Below are positions 16,392-24,915 of a DNA stretch of 64,000 nucleotides, piece after piece. The stretch comes from Actinomycetospora endophytica (lineage in GTDB: Bacteria; Actinomycetota; Actinomycetes; Mycobacteriales; Pseudonocardiaceae). Below the pieces are notes generated by a model. It saw nothing but the letters and a program-made list of their open reading frames with translations. It searched no databases and was not told the DNA's origin. The position numbers and the translations under genes were made by a program. The first letter of the stretch is position 1. Each line of letters begins with the position of its first letter. The stretch is from contig NZ_JAJNDB010000001.1 in NCBI RefSeq assembly GCF_021026375.1, forward strand, positions 1,550,001 to 1,614,000, written 5' to 3'.

Positions 16392-17416
16392 AGATGCGGA
16401 CACTGGGCCGGACCGGCATCAAGGTCAGCCCGTACTGCCTGGGCGCCATGATGTTCGGCGCCTGGGGCAACACCGACCACGACGACTCGATCCGGATCAT
16501 CCACAAGGCGCTCGACTCCGGGATCAACTTCGTCGACACCGCGGACGTCTACGCGCAGGGCGAGTCCGAGGAGATCGTCGGGAAGGCGTTGAAGGGTCGT
16601 CGCGACGACGTCGTGCTGGCCACCAAGGTCCACGGCGGCATGGGCGACGACCCGAACCGGGCCGGGAACTCCCGGCGCTGGATCGTCACGGAGGTCGAGA
16701 ACTCGCTGCGCCGACTGCAGACCGATCACCTGGACCTCTACCAGATCCACCGCCCGGACAACTCGGTCGACGTCGAGGAGACCCTCTCGGCGCTGTCCGA
16801 CCTGATCCGCAGCGGCAAGGTCCGCGCGGTCGGGTCGTCGACGTTCCCGGCGTCGGAGATCGTCGAGGCGCAGTGGGTCGCCGAGCGCCGGGGTCTCGAG
16901 CGCTTCCGGACCGAGCAGCCGCCGTACTCGATCGTCAACCGGGGCATCGAGCGCGAGGTGCTGCCGGTCTGCGAGCGCCACGGGATGGGCACGCTCGTCT
17001 GGAGCCCGCTCGCGATGGGACTGCTCACCGGCCGCTACCGCAAGGGCCAGGAGACCGACAGCGCCCGCATGAAGTTCGCGCCGGGACGCCTCACCCACGA
17101 GCGCAAGCTCGACGTCGTCGAGGAGCTGCTCCCGCTGGCCGAGAAGGCCGGGGTCTCGCTGACCCACCTGGCGATGGCGTTCGCGGTGGCGCACCCGGGC
17201 GTCACGAGCGCGATCGTCGGACCGCGCACCATGGAGCACCTCGACGACCTGCTCGCCGGGGCCGAGGTGACCCTCGACGACGAGATCCTCGACCGCATCG
17301 ACGAGATCGTCCCGCCGGGCACCGACGTGGACCCGGGCGACGTCTCGTACGCCCCGCCGGCCATCGAGCAGGCGTCGCTGCGTCGCCGTCCCGCCGCGGA
17401 GCGCTCCGCCGCCTGA
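16388..17416 (+). CDS. Aldo/keto reductase
   Basis: A 342-aa NADPH-dependent oxidoreductase of the AKR (yakc/YhdN-like) type. The catalytic tetrad is visible: Asp and Tyr in FVDTADVYAQGESEE, Lys in VVLATKVHG and His in LYQIHRPD. The NADPH-binding C-terminus includes AIVGPRTMEHLDD. The ATG overlaps the permease stop (ATGA), so it is coupled to a riboswitch-controlled transporter. Some actinobacterial AKRs act on pyridoxal or similar heterocyclic aldehydes, so a role in processing the imported precursor is possible but unproven. Confidence 0.87.
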   Translation: MKMRTLGRTGIKVSPYCLGAMMFGAWGNTDHDDSIRIIHKALDSGINFVDTADVYAQGESEEIVGKALKGRRDDVVLATKVHGGMGDDPNRAGNSRRWIVTEVENSLRRLQTDHLDLYQIHRPDNSVDVEETLSALSDLIRSGKVRAVGSSTFPASEIVEAQWVAERRGLERFRTEQPPYSIVNRGIEREVLPVCERHGMGTLVWSPLAMGLLTGRYRKGQETDSARMKFAPGRLTHERKLDVVEELLPLAEKAGVSLTHLAMAFAVAHPGVTSAIVGPRTMEHLDDLLAGAEVTLDDEILDRIDEIVPPGTDVDPGDVSYAPPAIEQASLRRRPAAERSAA

Positions 17417-17440
17417 CGGCCGGGACCCTCACCCGGTTCC

Positions 17441-17491
17441 GAGCGAAGGGCACCTTCGGTCAGCTCTATCGATCGACGGTGCCCTTCGCTC
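17441..17491 (+). terminator. Strong hairpin after the thiamine operon
   Basis: GAGCGAAGGGCACC (17441-17454) and GGTGCCCTTCGCTC (17478-17491) form a perfect 14-bp stem with a 23-nt loop, 25 bp downstream of the aldo/keto reductase stop. No U-tract follows, as is common for actinobacterial terminators. Confidence 0.65.
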
Positions 17492-17518
17492 AGATGGGCG
17501 GGCGCGCGGGGATTCCGG

Positions 17519-17566
17519 CGAGGGGCGCCCCCGGTCGGCTCCATCGAGCGACGGTGCCCTTCGCTC
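17519..17566 (+). terminator. Second, degenerate copy of the same hairpin
   Basis: The right arm and part of the loop at 17533-17566 repeat those at 17458-17491 with four differences in 34 nt. The left arm has diverged (GCGAGGGGCGCC instead of GCGAAGGGCACC), but both changes are A to G opposite U, so pairing is kept in RNA as G-U wobble. Confidence 0.55.
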
Positions 17567-17692
17567 GAAACGGCCCGAGAACGCGACTTTTCCGGCACTC
17601 CACCCTCATCGCCACGCGCGGACACGGTCCTTCGACCGTGGTGTGACCTGGCCCTGGTAGAAAAAGCCCAGTATTCGGCGAGGGGATCGGTC

Positions 17693-18298
17693 GTGAGCTA
17701 CCCGCAGCGTTCCTGGGACGACGGCGATGTCGAGGTCGTTTCCAAACGCCTCTGGGCCGGTGGCGTCGCGACCGCGCTCGTCGCGGCGGGCATCGCCTTC
17801 GTCGGCGTCCTGATCATCAACAGCATCTTCGAGGTCGGGATCCAGGCCGCGGGCCGCAGCGGCGCCCTGGTCGACAACGCCTCGACCGTCATCCCGATCG
17901 CCGCCGGGATCGCCGCCCTGGCGAGCACCGCGCTGCTCCACCTGCTGCTGATGACCACCCCGCGCCCCGCGTCGTTCTTCTCGGCGATCGCGGTGCTCGT
18001 CATCGTCGTGCTGATCCTGCAGGTCTTCCTGGCGGACGGCTCGATCTCGGCGCACATCGCGACCGGAATCCTCTACGCCGCGATCGGCATCGCGATCGTG
18101 TCGATGCTCTCCGGGGTCTCGGCGACCTCGGTGCGGCCGGCGACCCACGGCGGCTGGGGCGGCCGGGAGTACGACGGCCGGTACGACGCCGGCTACGGCA
18201 CGCACGACCCGCAGCCGCAGTACCCGCCGCAGAACTACTACGGCGATCAGCGCACGCAGCGTTACGACCCCCGCGGTCAGCGTGACCAGTGGCGGTGA
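17693..18298 (+). CDS. Four-helix membrane protein (DUF6069-like)
   Basis: A 201-aa protein with four hydrophobic helices (about residues 20-45, 62-85, 92-112 and 120-145). A G/Y/R/Q-rich cytoplasmic tail follows (YDGRYDAGYGTHDPQPQY). The GTG at 17693 has GAGGGG 7-8 nt upstream. The topology and first-helix motif (RLWAGGVATALVAAGIAFVG) match DUF6069 proteins of actinobacteria as I recall them; function unknown. Confidence 0.65.
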   Translation: MSYPQRSWDDGDVEVVSKRLWAGGVATALVAAGIAFVGVLIINSIFEVGIQAAGRSGALVDNASTVIPIAAGIAALASTALLHLLLMTTPRPASFFSAIAVLVIVVLILQVFLADGSISAHIATGILYAAIGIAIVSMLSGVSATSVRPATHGGWGGREYDGRYDAGYGTHDPQPQYPPQNYYGDQRTQRYDPRGQRDQWR

Positions 18299-18304
18299 AC
18301 CGCC

Positions 18305-18327
18305 CGACGTGGTGACCACGTCGTGTG
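18305..18327. repeat. Overlapping inverted repeats after the four-helix protein gene
   Basis: CGACGTGGT-g-ACCACGTCG (18305-18323) is a perfect 9-1-9 palindrome. Its central GTGGTGA can alternatively pair with TCACCAC just downstream (18329-18335). It begins 7 bp past a stop codon and ~190 bp before a methyltransferase gene, so it may be a terminator or an operator. Confidence 0.5.
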
Positions 18328-18509
18328 ATCACCACCCGACTCCGGGGCGCCGATTCAAGAGATCGTGATGCTTTTCGCTGTCGGGCCCCGGTTCCTTGAC
18401 CGGTCACGACCGCCTTGGTGACGATCAGCCGTCCTGATCCTGCGGACCCGTCGATGACGCCTGTCCGCGTGCCGGCCCACCGTAAGATGGGTCCGAAGGG
18501 GTGGTCGCC

Positions 18510-19370
18510 ATGACGCAGACGGTCAACGGACACGGAACCGTCACGACGTCCGGATCGGGACCGCGCGGCGGCGACGACCGGCTGGGCAGCGGGGTCTACG
18601 ACGGTCCCCGCGCGCTGGCCGAGGCCCGCCGCGCCCTGCGGGTGGCGCTGCCGGAGCCGAGCAGCAAGTACACCCAGGACGACGAGTGGTGCGTCGTCCA
18701 GCAGCCCGACGGCGCGTGGAGCGAGTTCCGGTTCCACGACTACGACCGCATCTTCGACGTCCCCGGGCTCTACGAGAAGATCTTCTACGACGTCCTCGGC
18801 TGCGACTCGCCGCGCTTCATGGTCGGGCTGCTGGCCGACGCGCTGGCCGACGCCCGCATCGAGGCCGCCGACGTGCGGGTCCTCGATCTCGGCGCCGGCA
18901 ACGGGATCATGGCCGAGGAGCTCGCCGCCGTCGGGGTGGCGCACAACGTCGGGGTCGACATCCTCCCCGAGGCGAGGACGGCCGCGGAGCGTGACCGCCC
19001 CGGGCTGTACACCGACTACCTGGTCACCGACCTCACCGCGCTCGACGCCGAGGGGTCGCGGCGCCTGGCCGGCCACGAGCTCAACGCCCTGACCGTCGTC
19101 GCCGCGCTCGGCTTCGGCGACATCCCGCCGGAGGCGTTCCGGACGGCGTACGACCACGTCGCCGAGGGCGGCTGGGTCGTGCTGACGATCAAGGACGCCT
19201 TCCTCGCCGCGGACGACACCTCGGGCTTCGCCCGCATGATCGCCGACGGCATGGCGTCCGGGACCCTCGAGGTGGTGCGTCGCGAGCGCTTCCGCCACCG
19301 CCTGGCCACCGACGCGACCCCGCTGGTCTACGAGGGGATCGTCGCCCGCAAGCGCGGCCCGCTCGCCTGA
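18510..19370 (+). CDS. Class I SAM-dependent methyltransferase
   Basis: A 286-aa cytoplasmic methyltransferase. The SAM-binding glycine loop is VLDLGAGNGIMAEELA (about residue 122), motif II is VGVDILPEA, and the later core strands include LNALTVVAALGFGDIP and GGWVVLTIKDAF. I chose the ATG at 18510 with GAAGGG 9 nt upstream over an in-frame GTG at 18501. The substrate is unknown. It is the last gene before the PHA locus, but nothing links it functionally. Confidence 0.8.
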   Translation: MTQTVNGHGTVTTSGSGPRGGDDRLGSGVYDGPRALAEARRALRVALPEPSSKYTQDDEWCVVQQPDGAWSEFRFHDYDRIFDVPGLYEKIFYDVLGCDSPRFMVGLLADALADARIEAADVRVLDLGAGNGIMAEELAAVGVAHNVGVDILPEARTAAERDRPGLYTDYLVTDLTALDAEGSRRLAGHELNALTVVAALGFGDIPPEAFRTAYDHVAEGGWVVLTIKDAFLAADDTSGFARMIADGMASGTLEVVRRERFRHRLATDATPLVYEGIVARKRGPLA

Positions 19371-19543
19371 CGGCGGGTCGCGGCTCTTGGGCGCCCCCGG
19401 CGTCGACGGCGTGGGATCCGGCCCGCGCCCCGTCCCTTCGGTTGTTTCCTCATCCGGGTGACCGGGCACACACTTGACCGGACGACGGGTCCCGGAGGCA
19501 CTCCCCGGCCCGGGGCGCGGGACCTGCCGACAGGAGCGCACGC

Positions 19544-21334
19544 ATGGCCGTCAGCACCGATCACGCGAACCGTCACGAGCCGCGGCTGCCCGCGGCGCGG
19601 ACCCCGGACGTGGCCCGCGCCGTCGAGACGTTCGTGCCGGACGCGGTACTCGCCCGCACCGACCCGGCCCTGTTCGGCCGGACCGCACTGCAGCTGGCCC
19701 AGGGCTGGGCCACGCATCCCGGCGAGGTGGGTCGCGCGGCGTCGACGCTCGCGGCCGTGTCCGCCCGGATCGGTGCGGCGACGGCGGGCCGGGCGCTGCG
19801 CGGGCTGGCCGGCGGGGACATCACCGGCGGTGACGACGCGGCCCCGATGCCGATCACCAAGGACGGCCGGTTCAAGGACACGACCTGGACCGAGAACCCG
19901 GGCTACTGGGCGCTGCGCCAGGAGTACCTGGCACTCGTGTCCTTCTTCGAGGACCTCGTCGGCGCCGCCGGCCTCGACCCGGACTCCGACGAGCGCGCCC
20001 GGATGCTCATGGGCCTCGTCGGGAGCGTGGTGTCGCCCACCAACGTCCTGCCGGGCAATCCCGCCGCCCTCAAGCGGGCGTTCGAGACCGGCGGCGCCAG
20101 CGTCGTCGGGGGGCTGCGGAACCTGCTCGACGACCTGGCGACCAACAACGGCAAGCCCCGCCAGGTCGACGCGAGCAAGCTGCGGGTGGGCCAGGAGCTC
20201 GCGGCCACCCCGGGCAAGGTCGTCTACCGCAACCGGCTCATGGAGCTGGTGCAGTTCGACGCGCAGACCGACGAGGTCCACGAGATCCCGCTGCTGTGCA
20301 GCCCGCCGTGGATCAACAAGTACTACGTCATGGACCTCGCGCCCGAGCGCAGCCTCGTCGAGTGGGCGGTGCAGCACGGCCACACCGTGTTCATGATCAG
20401 CTACCGCGACCCGGACTCGTCGATGGCGTCGACGACGTTCGAGGACTACCTGGAGCTCGGTCCGGCCGCCGCCCTCGACGTCGTCACCGGGATCACCGGG
20501 TCCGACAAGGTCAACGTCATGGGCCTCTGCCTCGGCGGGCTGATGGCCGCCCTGCTGACCACGCGCTGCGCGGTGCGCGGCGACGACCGGATCAACAGCC
20601 TGACCCTGCTCAACACCATGCTCGACTACTCCGAGGTCGGACCGGTCTCGTCGTTCGTCAGCCCGGAGATCGTCGAGCGGCTCGAGCAGTCGATGAAGCA
20701 GACCGGCTACCTGCCGGCGGAGTCGATGGCCACGACGTTCGACCTGCTACGTGCCAACGACCTGATCTTCAACTACATCGGCCCGAACTGGCTGGAGGGC
20801 AAGGCGCCGCCCGCGTTCGACATCCTCGCCTGGAACTCGGACTCGACGCGCATGCCGGCGGCGATGCACGCGTCCTACCTGCGGCACTTCTACCTCGACA
20901 ACGAGCTCTCCCGCGGCGTGCTGGAGCTCGACGGGGACCTGCTCTCGCTGAAGTCCGCCCAGGCCGACACGTTCATCGTGGCCGCCGAGAACGACCACAT
21001 CGCGCCGTGGCGGACCTCGTTCACCTCCACCGAGCTGCTGGGCGGAGACGTGACGTTCGTGCTCTCGACGGCGGGTCACATCGCCGGGGTGGTGAACCCG
21101 CCGAGCCCGAAGGCCAAGCACTGGGTGGGCACCGTCGGCGCGAGCGGGCCGGACGCACCCGGTCCGGACGCCTGGCGCTCCCGCTCCACCGAGGTCAAGG
21201 GCTCCTGGTGGGACACCTGGGCCGAGTGGATCGGCGAGCGTGCCGGCGGAATGCGCACGCCGCCGGTGACCGGCAGCGACGAGCACCCCGTCCTCGGCGA
21301 CGCCCCGGGGGACTACGTCCGCGGGACGGCCTGA
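19544..21334 (+). CDS. phaC: Poly(R)-hydroxyalkanoate synthase, class I (PhaC)
   Basis: A 596-aa synthase that polymerises (R)-3-hydroxyacyl-CoA on the surface of PHA granules. The lipase-box-like motif GLCLGG carries the catalytic Cys at residue 329; the family's Asp and His are in the segments NDHIAPW and STAGHIAG. The block PGNPAALKRAFETGGASVVG is typical of class I enzymes that work as a single subunit. ATG with GGAG about 10 nt upstream. Downstream lie a phasin-like gene, an HTH regulator and a PhaZ-like hydrolase, consistent with a PHA locus. Confidence 0.93.
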   Translation: MAVSTDHANRHEPRLPAARTPDVARAVETFVPDAVLARTDPALFGRTALQLAQGWATHPGEVGRAASTLAAVSARIGAATAGRALRGLAGGDITGGDDAAPMPITKDGRFKDTTWTENPGYWALRQEYLALVSFFEDLVGAAGLDPDSDERARMLMGLVGSVVSPTNVLPGNPAALKRAFETGGASVVGGLRNLLDDLATNNGKPRQVDASKLRVGQELAATPGKVVYRNRLMELVQFDAQTDEVHEIPLLCSPPWINKYYVMDLAPERSLVEWAVQHGHTVFMISYRDPDSSMASTTFEDYLELGPAAALDVVTGITGSDKVNVMGLCLGGLMAALLTTRCAVRGDDRINSLTLLNTMLDYSEVGPVSSFVSPEIVERLEQSMKQTGYLPAESMATTFDLLRANDLIFNYIGPNWLEGKAPPAFDILAWNSDSTRMPAAMHASYLRHFYLDNELSRGVLELDGDLLSLKSAQADTFIVAAENDHIAPWRTSFTSTELLGGDVTFVLSTAGHIAGVVNPPSPKAKHWVGTVGASGPDAPGPDAWRSRSTEVKGSWWDTWAEWIGERAGGMRTPPVTGSDEHPVLGDAPGDYVRGTA

Positions 21335-21517
21335 GGAGCCGGGGGAGCCGCTGTCACGGTGTGTCGCCGCCATGACGTTCGCGCGGCCGGGGTGTGACAC
21401 ATCTTGACCGGACCCGACCGGAACGCGCACGGTGTTGCGCAGAGCGCGATGACGCTGCCTCTGTCGCAACACTCGTCGCGGTCGTCGTTGCCCGCCGCCA
21501 CGCGATCGGTGACGCCC

Positions 21518-21727
21518 ATGGAGCCCCTTCCCGCCCGCCCCGTGCGCTGCGCGTCCACGGCCCTGCGCCGCCTGGTGGACGACGCCGTCGGGTCGGTCTA
21601 CGACGCGCCGTTCCTGCGTCTCGACCTGCTGCTCGCGGGTCGTCGGGCGCGCTGCGGCTGCGACGACTGCACGGCGCAGGTGCGCCGGACCGTGACGGAG
21701 ATCGTCGCCTCGCTGCCGGCGCCCTGA
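21518..21727 (+). CDS. Small cysteine-containing protein, ComFB-like
   Basis: About 69 aa from the ATG at 21518 (a TTG at 21404 would give 107 aa). The C-terminal part RLDLLLAGRRARCGCDDCTA has a C-x-C-x2-C cluster like that of late-competence ComFB-type proteins, which may bind zinc. No clear Shine-Dalgarno. The 183 bp before it contain an 8-bp inverted repeat (21432-21439 with 21465-21472) that could fold in the leader. The family assignment is tentative. Confidence 0.4.
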   Translation: MEPLPARPVRCASTALRRLVDDAVGSVYDAPFLRLDLLLAGRRARCGCDDCTAQVRRTVTEIVASLPAP

Positions 21728-21852
21728 CCCTCCGCCGGGTGGGCGCGGACGCTCCTGCTCGGTATCCTGAGCGGGCGATCGGCCGGTCGAGCACGCCCGG
21801 CCGACCCGACCGCGCCCCGCACCTCACCGTCGGGGCGCCCCAGGAGGAGCCG

Positions 21853-22137
21853 ATGACGTCAGCCTCGAACGGCCACCGGAACACCGTCACCGACCAGGTG
21901 ACCGACGTGATGTCCCGGGGGCAGCAGGCGATGACCGACGCCGCCACCGGGATGGCCCAGCTGTGGGGCGCCGCGCTCCACGGGGCCGACGACGCCGCAC
22001 GCCGCACGTCGGGGTCGATCCCGGCCTATCCGTCGGCGGGCGAGATGGTCGACCGCGCGGTCGACACCGGCATCGCGGTCCTCGAGATGCAGCGCTCGGT
22101 CGCCCACCAGGTGCTCGACGCGCTGCGGCTGCGCTGA
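21853..22137 (+). CDS. Small helical, phasin-like protein
   Basis: A 94-aa protein with a strong AGGAGGAG Shine-Dalgarno before ATG 21853. It is mostly amphipathic helix (VTDQVTDVMSRGQQAMTDAA ... DRAVDTGIAVLEMQRSVAHQ), as in phasins, which coat PHA granules. Sequence identity to known phasins is not obvious to me. The call rests on size, helicity and position between PhaC and the PhaZ-like gene. Confidence 0.6.
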   Translation: MTSASNGHRNTVTDQVTDVMSRGQQAMTDAATGMAQLWGAALHGADDAARRTSGSIPAYPSAGEMVDRAVDTGIAVLEMQRSVAHQVLDALRLR

Positions 22138-22184
22138 GCGAGCACGCCGGGCCGGAGGCCGAGGACACGGCGCCGCCCCGGGGG

Positions 22185-22610
22185 ATGAACGGCGTCTGGG
22201 ATGCCCAGCGCCGCGCCCTCGGGTCGTTCATCCGTGACCAGCGACGCCTCGCCCGGCTCTCGCTGCGGCAGCTCTCGGCGCTGTCGCACATCTCCAACCC
22301 GTACCTCAGCCAGGTCGAGCGCGGGCTGCACGTGCCCTCGGTGCGTGTGCTCTCGGCGATCGCCGACGCGCTCGACCTCTCGGCCGAGACCCTCCTCGAG
22401 CAGGCGGGCCTCGTCCGGGAGCAGGCCGGCCCGCGACCCGGGCCGGGATCGCGCGGGGAGACCGGCGACGACCGTGCGGTGGAACGCGCCGTCCGGGCCG
22501 ACCGCCGGCTCTCCCAGGCGCAGAAGGAGGCCCTGATCGCCGTGTACCGGAGCTACGTGGAGTCCGCGTCCCCACCCGAGCACGCCCCCGACCTGGGGAC
22601 CCGCCGGTGA
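22185..22610 (+). CDS. XRE-family HTH regulator of the PHA locus
   Basis: A 141-aa DNA-binding protein. The Cro/C1 HTH spans residues ~15-70 (RLARLSLRQLSALSHISNPY, LSQVERGLHVPSVRVL). A short C-terminal helix follows (RRLSQAQKEALIAVYRSYVE). ATG 22185 has a G-run just upstream; a longer N-terminus cannot be excluded. The stop forms a GTGA overlap with the depolymerase gene, so it probably regulates the PHA cluster, much as PhaR or PhaD do elsewhere; this is inference. Confidence 0.72.
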   Translation: MNGVWDAQRRALGSFIRDQRRLARLSLRQLSALSHISNPYLSQVERGLHVPSVRVLSAIADALDLSAETLLEQAGLVREQAGPRPGPGSRGETGDDRAVERAVRADRRLSQAQKEALIAVYRSYVESASPPEHAPDLGTRR

Positions 22611-23476
22611 CCGCCACCGCTCCCCGTCCGGCGACCGACTCCCCGGAGGAGGGGATCGAGCGCACCCTCACCGTCGCCGGGCGACGCATCCGGGTGGCGA
22701 TCCGTCCCGGTACCGACCCGGCGGTGCGGCCGCTGGTGCTGGTCAACGGGATCGGGGCGAGCCTCGAGCTCTTCGAACCCCTCGTCGACGCGCTCGACCC
22801 GCGCCGCGAGGTGGTGCGCTTCGACGTCCCCGGGATCGGCGGCTCCCAGGGGTCGGCGGTGCCGCTGCCGATGGCGGCGCTGTCCGCCCTGCTCGCCGAC
22901 CTGCTCGACCAGCTCGACGACCTCACCGGCGTCGGCCATCGCGTCGTCGACCTCCTCGGGCTGTCCTGGGGCGGCGGGATCGCGCAGCAGTTCGCGCTGC
23001 AGTACCCGCGCCGCACCGGCCGGCTGGTCCTCGCGAGCACCGGGACCGGCGTGATGATGGTCCCGGCCCGCATCGGGGTGCTCGCCCGGATGCTGACCCC
23101 GCGGCGCTACAACGACCCGACCTACCGGCGCCGGGCCGGGCGCGAGATCTACGTCGGGGAGGACCCGGACACCGTCGACGCGCTGTTCGCCCGCGTCCGG
23201 CCGGTGCGCGCGACGGCCTACCTGCACCAGCTGTTCGCCCTCACGACGTGGACCAGCCTGCCGGTGCTGCCGTTGATCACGGCCCCGACGCTGGTGCTCG
23301 CCGGCCGTCGCGACCCGGTCATCCCGGTGGTGAACGCCCACGTCATGGCCGGCCTGCTGCGACACGCCACGGTGCACCTCCACGACGGCGGGCACCTCGG
23401 ACTGCTGACCAGGCCCGACGCGCTCGGGCGGGTCGTCGAGGACTTCCTGGATCCGATTCCGCGCCGCGCGCCCTAG
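22607..23476 (+). CDS. Poly(3-hydroxyalkanoate) depolymerase-like alpha/beta hydrolase (PhaZ)
   Basis: A 289-aa intracellular hydrolase. LVNGIGASLELFEPL forms the oxyanion side and the nucleophile elbow is GLSWGGGIAQQFA, closely matching Pseudomonas-type intracellular PHA depolymerases. The acid is in AGRRDPVIP and the His in HDGGHLGLL. The GTG overlaps the regulator's stop (GTGA). Together with phaC this allows both synthesis and mobilisation of PHA. Confidence 0.82.
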   Translation: MTATAPRPATDSPEEGIERTLTVAGRRIRVAIRPGTDPAVRPLVLVNGIGASLELFEPLVDALDPRREVVRFDVPGIGGSQGSAVPLPMAALSALLADLLDQLDDLTGVGHRVVDLLGLSWGGGIAQQFALQYPRRTGRLVLASTGTGVMMVPARIGVLARMLTPRRYNDPTYRRRAGREIYVGEDPDTVDALFARVRPVRATAYLHQLFALTTWTSLPVLPLITAPTLVLAGRRDPVIPVVNAHVMAGLLRHATVHLHDGGHLGLLTRPDALGRVVEDFLDPIPRRAP

Positions 23477-23479
23477 AGT
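23474..23479 (+). promoter_or_regulatory. -10 box TAGAGT of a predicted leaderless promoter
   Basis: TAGAGT overlaps the stop codon of the depolymerase gene and ends 8 nt before the GTG at 23488; no Shine-Dalgarno intervenes. Confidence 0.5.
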
Positions 23480-23487
23480 GGGTCGGC

Positions 23488-23934
23488 GTGAGTGCGAAGA
23501 CGGTCACCGGCGTGGACGGCCGCGAGTGGCTGGTGAGCATGAAGATCATGTGGAGCGACCGCTCCGAGGGCTTCGAGCACGAGAAGGAGGGCGGCCGTCG
23601 GGCCGTCATCGGCATCATTGTGGTGCTGGGGCTGCTCTGGTTCGCCCTCATCGCGTGGAAGTTCCAGGTCGCGGCCGTGAGCGTGCCCTGGTGGGTGGTG
23701 GCGATCCTGCTCGCCGTCGCGGGGTTCTTCCCGGTCCGCTGGGCGCTGCGCCGCCCCCGCCGGCTCATGGTGGAGGGCGGGCGCTGGCCCGAGGACGACC
23801 AGGGCTTCGGTGAGGCCTGGAGCGGTTACATCCGCGGGCGCGCCGACGCCCGGGCCGAGTTCCGGCAGGCCGTCCGCACGCTGCAGAAGCGGGGCACCCC
23901 GGCGCGGGCGAACAGCCCGCTGCAACCGCAGTAG
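23488..23934 (+). CDS. Two-helix membrane protein (DUF983-like)
   Basis: A 148-aa protein. A soluble start (KTVTGVDGREWLVSMKIMWS) precedes two transmembrane helices (residues ~38-57 and 64-85). The tail is basic and charged (GYIRGRADARAEFRQAVRTL). It resembles mycobacterial membrane proteins annotated as DUF983, with the VxGxDGREW start and the FPxRWxLRRP motif (FFPVRWALRRP). Function unknown. The leaderless GTG at 23488 fixes the start. Confidence 0.65.
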   Translation: MSAKTVTGVDGREWLVSMKIMWSDRSEGFEHEKEGGRRAVIGIIVVLGLLWFALIAWKFQVAAVSVPWWVVAILLAVAGFFPVRWALRRPRRLMVEGGRWPEDDQGFGEAWSGYIRGRADARAEFRQAVRTLQKRGTPARANSPLQPQ

Positions 23935-23948
23935 TCACAGGAGGAGCC

Positions 23949-24809
23949 GTGCCGGAGCTGCCCGAGGTGGAGGCGCTCGCCGAGCACCTGCGCACGCACG
24001 CGCTCGCCCGTCCGGTGGCGCGGGTCGATCTCGCGAGCATGACCGCGCTCAAGACCTTCGACCCGCCGCTGTCCGCGCTGACCGGACGGCTGGTCACCGG
24101 GGCGGGGCGGTTCGGGAAGTTCCTGGACGTGCAGCTCGACGGTCTCCACGTCGTCGTGCACCTCTCCCGCGCGGGCTGGCTGCGCTGGCATGAGCAGGCC
24201 TCGACGACCCCGCCGAAGCCGGGCAAGGGCCCGCTGGAGATGCGGGTGCACCTGGACGCGGTCGGCGGCCCCGGGTTCGACCTCACCGAGGCGGGCACGC
24301 AGAAACGCCTCGCGGTGTACGTGGTCACGGACCCGGCCACCGTCCCGGGCATCGCCTCGCTCGGCCCGGACGCCCTGACCCTCTCCCGCGAGGCGCTCGC
24401 GGGGCTGCTGCGCGGCGCGTCGTCGCGGCTCAAGACGCTCCTCACCGACCAGCGGGTGCTCGCCGGCATCGGCAACGCCTACTCCGACGAAATCCTCCAC
24501 GTCGCCCGGCTCTCGCCGTTCGCGATGTCGAACAAGCTCGACGACGAGGCGATCGACCGGCTGCACGCCGCGATGATCTCGGTGCTCACCGACGCCGTCG
24601 ACCGCGCCGTCGGACAGGACGCCGCCCTGCTCAAGGGCGAGAAGCGTTCCGGGATGCGGGTGCACGCCCGCACGGGGCTGCCGTGCCCGGTGTGCGGCGA
24701 CGTGGTCCGGGAGGTCTCCTACGCCGAGCGGTCCTTCCAGTACTGCGCCACCTGCCAGACCGGGGGGAAGCCGCTCGCCGACCGTCGGCTGTCGCGGCTC
24801 GTGAAGTGA
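23949..24809 (+). CDS. Fpg/Nei-family DNA glycosylase
   Basis: A 286-aa base-excision repair enzyme. After the initiator Met the N-terminus is PELPEVE, with the catalytic Pro and Glu. An H2TH region (DQRVLAGIGNAYSDEILHVA) follows, and a C-terminal zinc finger C-P-V-C ... C-A-T-C (Cys near residues 243-265) completes the fold. It removes oxidised bases and cleaves the strand. Details such as the ALKTFDPP segment suggest an Nei-like actinobacterial subgroup rather than canonical MutM. GTG with AGGAGGAG upstream. Confidence 0.9.
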   Translation: MPELPEVEALAEHLRTHALARPVARVDLASMTALKTFDPPLSALTGRLVTGAGRFGKFLDVQLDGLHVVVHLSRAGWLRWHEQASTTPPKPGKGPLEMRVHLDAVGGPGFDLTEAGTQKRLAVYVVTDPATVPGIASLGPDALTLSREALAGLLRGASSRLKTLLTDQRVLAGIGNAYSDEILHVARLSPFAMSNKLDDEAIDRLHAAMISVLTDAVDRAVGQDAALLKGEKRSGMRVHARTGLPCPVCGDVVREVSYAERSFQYCATCQTGGKPLADRRLSRLVK

Positions 24810-24915
24810 CGACGCCGGTGCGGGCCGTGATGTATACCGCCGGACGGAGGAGACGGGGCCTACCTCCCCGTGTGCCGCGTTGCTCTGGGGCGGCACGCTG
24901 GCGGACGATGTCCTG

